From Bacteroides_D sp963546395 (GTDB taxonomy: Bacteria > Bacteroidota > Bacteroidia > Bacteroidales > CAJPTX01): DNA of 64,000 bases. The stretch is taken from contig CAUUMS010000001.1 in assembly GCA_963546395.1 (NCBI GenBank), forward strand, positions 124,001-188,000. Direction: 5' to 3'. The stretch's first letter is position 1. The number at the start of each line of letters is the position of its first letter. The notes beneath the pieces were generated by a model. The model worked only from the letters and a program-made list of their open reading frames with translations. It was not told the DNA's origin and searched no databases. Of the stretch, positions 58,073-64,000 are shown in pieces. Position numbers and translations under genes: made by a program.

Positions 58073-58948
58073 CTACTTAAATGCTATATAATCCTCCGCG
58101 TTGAGGCTGCGCCCCTGCAACCACAGCTCCAGGTGCAGGTGGGGCCCCGTCGAGAGGCGTCCTGTGCTACCCATGATGGCAATGGCATCACCAGCCCGCA
58201 CATGATCCCCCATCTGCTTCAGCAGGCGTTGATTATGCTTGTAGATGGAGACCAGCCCGCTGTAGTGCTGCACAGCGATCACGTGCCCCTGCTGCACCTC
58301 CCAGGTCGTCATCAGCACCACCCCATCAGCCACAGCGCGAATAGGCGCATCGGGGTTACCCACGATGTCCGTGCCAAAATGCTTCGCCGCCACGCTATAG
58401 CTGCTACTCACCACCCCCTCCACGGGAGCCACCAGCTGTCCCCGAAGCTCCCCGGGTGTTGTGCCCGACGACGATGGCTGCGCCACGTGCCCCCAATCCT
58501 GCTCCATCTGCGCCCGCAAGGCTGAGTCCTCCCCCGAGCGTATCATCTCCACAGGGCGAGCTATCGTCACCGAATCCTGTCCCTTCAGATAGTTCGTGGG
58601 GGTACCCCCGCTCAGCATGATGCGCAGGTTCTCCAGATACTTACCCCACAGATCGATCTCCCGCTCCAGCGAGTCGGCCCGTAGCGCATTGGCCACCACC
58701 TGCTGTGTGATGGCCGAATTGGCGTAGCCAGGGATAAACTCCCGCACTGGAGTGAAGAATATGATAGCCCATGCAAAGGCCAGTACAATCAGGATGAACG
58801 TGCCCAGGGCCACCAGGAAGTTGAGCCGCGACAGGCGCATCCCCCACACCTCCTGAAAAGTCTCAGCATTCGATATTACAAGCCGGTACTTGCTGCGCAT
58901 GCGCATCATGAATGCGCGGCGCCCACCCTTACTCTCCGGATTAGACAT
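58073..58948 (-). CDS. M23 family (LytM) metallopeptidase
   Basis: 291 residues. An N-terminal cytoplasmic basic stretch is followed by a membrane span (about 44-66, FLVALGTFILIVLAFAWAII), a helical region and a LytM domain with zinc ligands His190 and Asp194 (HFGTD) and the HLH motif His270, His272 (GPHLHLEL). All catalytic residues are present, so it may cut peptidoglycan peptide bridges, or act as a regulator. First gene of the operon from 58998-59005. Confidence 0.94.
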   Translation of the reverse strand: MSNPESKGGRRAFMMRMRSKYRLVISNAETFQEVWGMRLSRLNFLVALGTFILIVLAFAWAIIFFTPVREFIPGYANSAITQQVVANALRADSLEREIDLWGKYLENLRIMLSGGTPTNYLKGQDSVTIARPVEMIRSGEDSALRAQMEQDWGHVAQPSSSGTTPGELRGQLVAPVEGVVSSSYSVAAKHFGTDIVGNPDAPIRAVADGVVLMTTWEVQQGHVIAVQHYSGLVSIYKHNQRLLKQMGDHVRAGDAIAIMGSTGRLSTGPHLHLELWLQGRSLNAEDYIAFK

Positions 58949-58997
58949 AACAATCGATCATCTTCGGCAGGTAGAGCCCCCAACGAGGCATAGGCAA

Positions 58998-59005
58998 CAA
59001 AGGTA
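58998..59005 (-). promoter_or_regulatory. -7 element TACCTTTG of the M23-dxr-rseP-mltD operon
   Basis: TACCTTTG on the minus strand, 49 nt before ATG 58948. Confidence 0.7.
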
Positions 59006-59122
59006 GGCATTTTGGGTCAACCCCTCAAGCCCCCCCCTTTGGCCCTTAGTAATCGTGATGCACCCCGCGCCAAATGCGTATTCTGTCGCATCCGGATCCC
59101 TCAGAGGGGCGCAGTGAGCCCA

Positions 59123-59713
59123 CTATTTCGCTGGGGTATCCAGCATCTCATCCGCACGCCCGAGGTCGTGGTAGAACGCCTCGCCAAAGGCTAGCACCAG
59201 TGGCTCACGGAGAAACTGGTACACCTTCATGCCCAGCCGCTCCCCGAGGGCACGCGCGGGATCGCATATGTCCCACACGTCGTAGCGCAGCAGCGTGAAA
59301 GCCCCCGAGCGCCCGACTCGTATCGGGTACAGGTGGCATGAGATCGGCTTACGAACCCGGCAGAGCCCCTGCCGCTGTTGCAGCTCGATAGCGCACCGAT
59401 ACCCCGTGTCATCATGCACAGCGAAGGCGCATTGCGCCCCATCCACCAGCTGCGTCACCCAGTCACCATCCCCATCACGGTAGGCCGCACCGCCCTGTAG
59501 GGCCTGCTGCGCCTCCGCGGGAAGCATGGCGGAGATCTGTGGCAACTCCGCCTCAAGGGCCTCTATCTCACTCACCTCCAGCGGAGCTCCCGAGCTACCC
59601 TCACGGCAACAGGCACCCCCGCACACCGCAATATCGCAGGCAAAGTAGCTGCGCAGGATACGACTGTCTACAATCTTATCCCCGATCTGTATCAGCCGTT
59701 TGCAGGAGCTCAT
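59123..59713 (-). CDS. DUF3109 family Cys-rich protein
   Basis: 196 residues with the early Cys cluster FACDIAVCGGACCREGSSG, and later Cys in CAFAVHDD, YRCAIELQQ, GLCRVRKPISCHLYPIRV. This pattern resembles YkgJ-type zinc/iron-cluster proteins and fits DUF3109. Function unknown. The start overlaps the gpmI stop in ATGA, so translation is coupled. Confidence 0.9.
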   Translation of the reverse strand: MSSCKRLIQIGDKIVDSRILRSYFACDIAVCGGACCREGSSGAPLEVSEIEALEAELPQISAMLPAEAQQALQGGAAYRDGDGDWVTQLVDGAQCAFAVHDDTGYRCAIELQQRQGLCRVRKPISCHLYPIRVGRSGAFTLLRYDVWDICDPARALGERLGMKVYQFLREPLVLAFGEAFYHDLGRADEMLDTPAK

Positions 59714-61236
59714 TGACAGAGGGCGTGGCCCGTCATCTCTGCCGGCTGCGGCAGTCCCATCAGCTGGAGTATGGTGGGTGCCACGTCAGCCAGTCGACCA
59801 TCGCCAATCCGAGTAAACTGCTCCGTCACGGCGATGATGGGCACTGGATTCAGCGAGTGGGCCGTATTCGGTGTCCCATCCGCATTCACCGCATGATCCG
59901 CATTACCGTGGTCAGCAATGATAAGCACATCGTAGCCCAGTGCTTGCGCCTCGGGCACAATGCGACCCACGCAACCGTCCACCGTGCGCACAGCCTGTGC
60001 TATGGCCTCATACACCCCCGTATGCCCCACCATGTCCCCATTGGCAAAGTTGAGGCACACGAGATCGGGCCCATGCGCATGCAGATCCTGGAGCAGACCC
60101 TCCGTCACCTCATGAGCACTCATCTCTGGTTGCAGGTCATAGGTTGCCACCTTGGGCGACGGCACCAGCAGACGGTGCTCACCTTGGAACTGCTCCTCAC
60201 GTCCGCCCGAGAAGAAGAAGGTGACGTGGGCATACTTCTCCGTCTCAGCAATCCGTAGCTGCGTGCACCCAGCCTTCGCCAGGGTCTCGCCGAGCGTCAT
60301 GTGCAGGTTATCCTTATCGTACGCCACCTCAATCCCCCGGAACGACTCATCGTAGCGTGTCATTGTGACGTAATGCAAAGGCATCGTGTGCATACCCATC
60401 TCCGGCATGTCATCCTGGGTGAGTACCCGTGTCAGCTCCCGCAAACGATCCGTGCGGAAGTTGAAGCACACCACCGCATCACCTGGAGCAATGCGCCCGA
60501 TGGGTTGCCCATCGCCCCCCACCATCACAATCGGCTTAATGAACTCATCGGTCACCCCGTCGTCATACGACTGGCGCACAGCCGCCAGCACATCGGTACA
60601 CGGCGTGCCCACACCTTTCACCAGCAGGTCGTAAGCCAGCTTCACGCGCTCCCATCGCTTATCGCGATCCATAGCGTAGTAGCGTCCCACCACGCTAGCC
60701 AGCTGGGCATTACCGCCCGCCATGTGCTCCTGTAGACGTTGCAGATACGTCACTCCGCTGTGCGGATCTGTATCGCGCCCGTCCATGAAAGCGTGCACGT
60801 ACACCCGCTTCAGCCCGGCCTCCGTGGCCATGTCGCACAGCTTGTACAGGTGCTTATCCAGCGAGTGCACCCCTCCGTCGGAGAGCAGCCCCAGGAAGTG
60901 CACCGCCTTCCCCTCCCGCTTGGCATACTCCAGCGCGCCCCGCAGTGCCGCGTTCGCAGCGATGCCATTGGACGCTATATCCCGATTGATGCGCACCAGA
61001 TCCTGGTACACCACGCGCCCGGCGCCAATATTGAGGTGCCCCACCTCTGAGTTGCCCATCTGGCCCTCCGGGAGCCCCACATCCTCACCGCAGGTGATGA
61101 GTTGCGCCGTGGGGTACTTCGCCCGCAGCGCATCGATATGTGGCGTTGGCGTGCAATGGATGACATCGGCGTGGGAGCCATCTCCGTTCCCCCACCCGTC
61201 CAAAATCATGAGCAAAACCTTGTGTGCGCAGGCCAT
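59710..61236 (-). CDS. gpmI: 2,3-bisphosphoglycerate-independent phosphoglycerate mutase
   Basis: 508 residues from ATG 61236 (MACAHKVLLMILDGWGNGDG); an in-frame upstream start at 61260 is less likely. Metal ligand Asp13 in ILDGWG and the phosphoserine Ser63 in MGNSEVGHLNIGAG are present, as are HAFMDGRDTDPHSG, FNFRTDRLREL, FANGDMVGHTG and IADHGNAD. It interconverts 3- and 2-phosphoglycerate in glycolysis with Mn2+. Followed by DUF3109 with a 4-bp overlap. Confidence 0.97.
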   Translation of the reverse strand: MACAHKVLLMILDGWGNGDGSHADVIHCTPTPHIDALRAKYPTAQLITCGEDVGLPEGQMGNSEVGHLNIGAGRVVYQDLVRINRDIASNGIAANAALRGALEYAKREGKAVHFLGLLSDGGVHSLDKHLYKLCDMATEAGLKRVYVHAFMDGRDTDPHSGVTYLQRLQEHMAGGNAQLASVVGRYYAMDRDKRWERVKLAYDLLVKGVGTPCTDVLAAVRQSYDDGVTDEFIKPIVMVGGDGQPIGRIAPGDAVVCFNFRTDRLRELTRVLTQDDMPEMGMHTMPLHYVTMTRYDESFRGIEVAYDKDNLHMTLGETLAKAGCTQLRIAETEKYAHVTFFFSGGREEQFQGEHRLLVPSPKVATYDLQPEMSAHEVTEGLLQDLHAHGPDLVCLNFANGDMVGHTGVYEAIAQAVRTVDGCVGRIVPEAQALGYDVLIIADHGNADHAVNADGTPNTAHSLNPVPIIAVTEQFTRIGDGRLADVAPTILQLMGLPQPAEMTGHALCQ

Positions 61237-61363
61237 ACCTATAGCATTTACTAGTACCACCTAGAACGCACACCTCCCGTGAATGTTTCCAGCCTCCTGG
61301 GCAAATGACCTATCTCCTGCCTCAAGAGCTATCGCACCCAGCAATGCAGCCCGTGGGCAATGC

Positions 61364-61400
61364 AAAAAACAGGGCGGCCTCCGCGAGGAGAGCCGCCCTG
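61364..61400 (-). terminator. Terminator of the 61432-62889 T9SS cargo gene
   Basis: CAGGGCGGC / GCCGCCCTG stem (plus further pairing in the loop) followed on the minus strand by six T. It lies about 30 bp after the stop codon. Confidence 0.88.
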
Positions 61401-61431
61401 ATCCATGTAAGCTCGTGTAAGCTACGTTGCG

Positions 61432-62889
61432 CTATCGGCGCACGATGCGATGCGTAGCCTCGCTGCCATCCTCAAAGTGCACCCGCAGCACGTATACCCC
61501 CGCGGGTAGCTGCCCGAGTTCCACCTCGCCGCCGTGGTTGCGCTCTAGCACCAGCGCGCCCCCAAGGTTGAACAGCTGTAGCCGCTTCACCCCATCAGCC
61601 ATTACGTGGATGCGCTCCTCGCACGGATTCGGGTACACCGTCAGCCGAGCATCCGACTCCACAGCCGTACGCTTATCCTTCGGCAGCTCTGCGGTCTCCT
61701 TCTGAAACCACACCATGACCACAACGTTACCCTGCTTCTCCGGGATCTGGAACTTAAACGTCGAGCTCTTCCGCTCGATACCCGAGGCGTGCTGCGCAGC
61801 TTGGAACTTCCACCCGGGCTCGGGCTTGCACTCCACCCACACAGTGTCCAGCTCCTTCACCTTCGAATCCTTCAACGGCTTCTTGTCCTTATCCAGCAGA
61901 GTCACCGTGCCCCGCTTCTCCTTCTGCGAACTCCCACGCACTTCGGCCCCAATGAGCACCGACTTAAGCGTCGACGGATCGCGCTCGAACTCAGCCTTCA
62001 CCTCCAGGTCACCGCTCGGCATTATGAGCACCACCTCTGGCTCACCCTTGTAGTCAACCGTCTCCCAGGTGGTGGCCCCGGCCTTGCGCCATTTCAGCCC
62101 ACCTTGCACCAGCTGATAGCCGCCCAAATCGGGTTTCACCGCTATCCAGACCTCCTCCTTGAAATGTAGATTAGACGGATCGACACCCTTCGTAAATACC
62201 AGCCGGCCACCCTTGGAAGAGCTTAGGGTTGCCTTATACGTAGCCGGGTAGAATGACAGGGAAATCTGCACATCATTGCCGGGCATGGTAAACTTCACCG
62301 ACTTCTCATCCACCAGATCCACCTTGACATCCTTCACGTCGCCATTCACCTGCAACTCCTCCACGCGCAGCCTCTTGAGATCGTAATCCATCCCCTCATC
62401 GGGCACGGCCGTCAGCGTCACCATGTCGCCAGCCTTCAGATCCTCCACCTTTTCCGTCTCTAGATGGCCGGCCGACGAGTGCTGTATGTCCAGCGTGAGG
62501 CCCTTCACAAACACAGCCTCCAGCGTAATGTCATACGCCGGCATCTTGAACGTGTTGTTGTCCGTGATGCTCGCAACATTCTCCTGCCCTAGGTTATCCT
62601 GGAAGGTGTACTTCAGGGAGCCTGTCTTCACCCGGTAACCCGCCTCGGGCTTAGGCACCACCGTGAGCAGCTTATCCTCCTCGATCGGCTTGGTGAGATC
62701 CAGCTCACGCCCCCCCTCTTGCACAGAGAGCTTCCCGTGCGCTATGCCCTGTTTGATGCTGAGCATATAGCTCGCTCCCCGGAGCTTCGGCCTGCGCCCG
62801 GCCGCCGTCTGCGCATCGGCCCACGTGGCGCAGAAAGCCCCCCATAGCACGGCCACGCTGAGGGTGAATAGTATTCGAAATCCTTTCAT
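61432..62889 (-). CDS. T9SS type A cargo protein with bacterial (InlB-B-like) repeats
   Basis: 485 residues from ATG 62889 (MKGFRILFTLSVAVLWGAFC), signal peptide to about WADAQ. The central part has about four repeats of 75-80 residues that end in a strand of the kind NTFKMPAYDITLEAVF, VKFTMPGNDVQISLSF and VVLIMPSGDLEVKAEF. The C-terminal 80 residues are a T9SS sorting domain: LTVYPNPCEERIHVMADG, LFNLGGALVLERN, LPAGVYVLRVHFEDGSEATH, ending RIVRR. The protein should be exported by the Sec system, then moved across the outer membrane by T9SS, with the sorting domain removed. The MKGFRILF start is preferred over 62940. Confidence 0.92.
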   Translation of the reverse strand: MKGFRILFTLSVAVLWGAFCATWADAQTAAGRRPKLRGASYMLSIKQGIAHGKLSVQEGGRELDLTKPIEEDKLLTVVPKPEAGYRVKTGSLKYTFQDNLGQENVASITDNNTFKMPAYDITLEAVFVKGLTLDIQHSSAGHLETEKVEDLKAGDMVTLTAVPDEGMDYDLKRLRVEELQVNGDVKDVKVDLVDEKSVKFTMPGNDVQISLSFYPATYKATLSSSKGGRLVFTKGVDPSNLHFKEEVWIAVKPDLGGYQLVQGGLKWRKAGATTWETVDYKGEPEVVLIMPSGDLEVKAEFERDPSTLKSVLIGAEVRGSSQKEKRGTVTLLDKDKKPLKDSKVKELDTVWVECKPEPGWKFQAAQHASGIERKSSTFKFQIPEKQGNVVVMVWFQKETAELPKDKRTAVESDARLTVYPNPCEERIHVMADGVKRLQLFNLGGALVLERNHGGEVELGQLPAGVYVLRVHFEDGSEATHRIVRR

Positions 62890-63103
62890 TACCGTACGGT
62901 TTACATTACACCATGATAATATCACCGAAGAAAACTCCATCCGCAGACCTCATCCCTCCGTAACCTCTGCATCTAGTGGAACGTCCGTTGCGGGCACCAG
63001 GTTACACCCTCGCGGGAATAAATCTCCCCTCCCGTGTAGCACTCGCACCCTCACAAGCCCTTCACCCCGGCAGCGCACCGATGGCCTCGGTCCAATAACG
63101 CAA

Positions 63104-63128
63104 GGGGGCGGGATCACACCCCGCCCCC
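63104..63128 (-). terminator. Probable terminator of the right-edge T9SS cargo gene
   Basis: Perfect 9-bp stem GGGGGCGGG / CCCGCCCCC with a 7-nt loop, 11 bp after the stop codon on the minus strand. Only a weak T run follows, so termination may be inefficient. Confidence 0.6.
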
Positions 63129-63138
63129 TGCGTTGAAT

Positions 63139-64000
63139 CTAGCGTTTCACCAGCCGTTGCGTCGCTACGGCCCCGTCGAGGAAGTGCACCTGCAGCACGT
63201 ACACGCCCGCCGGCAGCGTCGTCACGCCCTGCAATGTTCCGTCACCGTAAGGCTGGCGCAGCACCTGCTGCCCATCCACGGTGAAGAGCACCAGCTCGCG
63301 CACCCCGTCGGCCTGCACCCGGACGTTGGCGTCGAACGGATTCGGGTACACCGTGGCCACATGCGCATCATCCACCGCCGTGGCATCCCCCTGCGCGAAG
63401 AGCGCCTTGATGGTCACATCGCTATGCACGGTGTACACGGTGCCCTCAAACACCTTGTCATTCACCAGCACCTTATCCACCATCCAGCCCGCTTCGGGCA
63501 GTCGGGCGATGGAAAGCTCAGCCCCATCGGGCACCTGCATGCCGTCGCGAATCAGCGTGGTGCCATTGCGCACCTCTAGGCGCCCCTGGCCCGACTCCAC
63601 GAGGATATGCACGTTGAACATATCGCCCGTGTAGGGCTCGAATTCGGCTCGCACCCACACGTTGTCCGCAGGCATCTCAAAGCTCCCATCCTTAATCGGC
63701 ATCCACTCCGCGGCCGGATTAGAGGCCAGCTTGTAGGCCATGCTCCCCGCAACCATGCGATAGCCCCCCTCGTAGACTACCGACACCTTGATCTGCGTGC
63801 CCTTAATTCCGCCCTCGGGATCCAGCGTCAGCTGGCCACCCTTGAGGCCTTCCACCGGCTTAGCCCAGTACTTCACGGGAACGAACTTACCCGTCAGCTC
63901 CACGCTCGAATTCGGCATCTTAAACGACGTGGCATTTGCCAGACTATTCCACAGATCCTTGCCCTTTTCCGACCACGCCAGCGAGGCGGGGTCGAACATG
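63139..64000 (-). CDS. T9SS type A cargo protein with bacterial repeats, 5' part outside window
   Basis: Open from the right edge; 287 codons are in the window. A Met at 63999 is probably internal because the sequence starts inside a repeat (ATSFKMPNSSVELTGKFV). The repeats GSFEMPADNVWVRAEFEP and YTVHSDVTIKALFAQ resemble those of the neighbouring gene, and the C-terminal T9SS sorting domain (ATVYPNPFDANVRVQADGV, LPAGVYVLQVHFLDGAVATQ, end RLVKR) is close to the 61432-62889 one. The two genes are probably a tandem duplication. Confidence 0.9.
   Translation of the reverse strand, partial: MFDPASLAWSEKGKDLWNSLANATSFKMPNSSVELTGKFVPVKYWAKPVEGLKGGQLTLDPEGGIKGTQIKVSVVYEGGYRMVAGSMAYKLASNPAAEWMPIKDGSFEMPADNVWVRAEFEPYTGDMFNVHILVESGQGRLEVRNGTTLIRDGMQVPDGAELSIARLPEAGWMVDKVLVNDKVFEGTVYTVHSDVTIKALFAQGDATAVDDAHVATVYPNPFDANVRVQADGVRELVLFTVDGQQVLRQPYGDGTLQGVTTLPAGVYVLQVHFLDGAVATQRLVKR

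Noticed and set aside
1..64000. CRISPR array, prophage or integrative element
   Set aside because: No regularly spaced direct repeats, no cas genes, no integrase, capsid or terminase genes, and no transposase were seen on either strand.

Overview
The window is a chromosomal segment of a GC-rich member of the Bacteroidota, most likely near Porphyromonas. Several independent signs agree. Many genes are preceded by the Bacteroidota-type -7 promoter element TAnnTTTG. The cargo proteins at the right end finish with type IX secretion (T9SS) sorting domains. There are many lipoproteins, and families typical of Bacteroidales are present (DUF4301, DUF4421, DUF3109, the pRiA4b ORF-3 fold, 1035-residue SbcC). 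The genus is inferred; no rRNA gene is present to fix it. No tRNA, rRNA, CRISPR array, transposase or site-specific recombinase gene was found.

Layout. 1-7062 (-): a giant S8 subtilisin-like peptidase, cut by the left edge. 7220-13217: a restriction-modification locus. It has a two-gene operon (methylase-like subunit, then a 1312-residue GIY-YIG-like/helicase/DNA methylase) and a promoterless, inverted, alternative C-terminal cassette. The cassette and the large gene share a perfect 38-bp inverted repeat exactly at the methylase NPPY motif. This is the most interesting object in the window, a probable invertible specificity switch. 13518-15814 (+): GH3-family protein and deoxynucleoside kinase. 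15835-23268 (-): four consecutive FKBP-like lipoproteins followed by sbcD-sbcC. 23336-24835 (-): TolC-type protein. 25095-25843 (+): radC. 25898-30519: small lipoproteins, a conserved unknown, a peroxiredoxin broken by an in-frame TGA, and rpmH. 30522-36891 (+): dprA, hutI-glsA-membrane protein-rlmN, purE-rsmA. 36930-42110: DUF4301, Na+/solute symporter, DUF4421 and a LysM glucosaminidase. 42115-43982 (-): nifU-like, mrp and ridA. 44165-51587 (+): a TPR/SpoIIE phosphatase, an Ig-repeat protein and an M16 peptidase. 51658-54182 (+): pRiA4b-like protein, miaA and a glycosyltransferase. 54328-59005 (-): an envelope operon M23 peptidase-dxr-rseP-lytic transglycosylase. 59123-61236 (-): gpmI-DUF3109. 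61364-64000 (-): two related T9SS cargo proteins, the second cut by the right edge.

Beyond the R-M switch, a short palindromic repeat occurs three times, each time in a divergent intergenic region. The many TAnnTTTG elements also help to correct start codons. Much of the rest is ordinary core genome: translation and RNA modification (rpmH, rlmN, rsmA, miaA), DNA repair and uptake (sbcCD, radC, dprA), envelope maintenance, and purine, isoprenoid and glycolytic metabolism.
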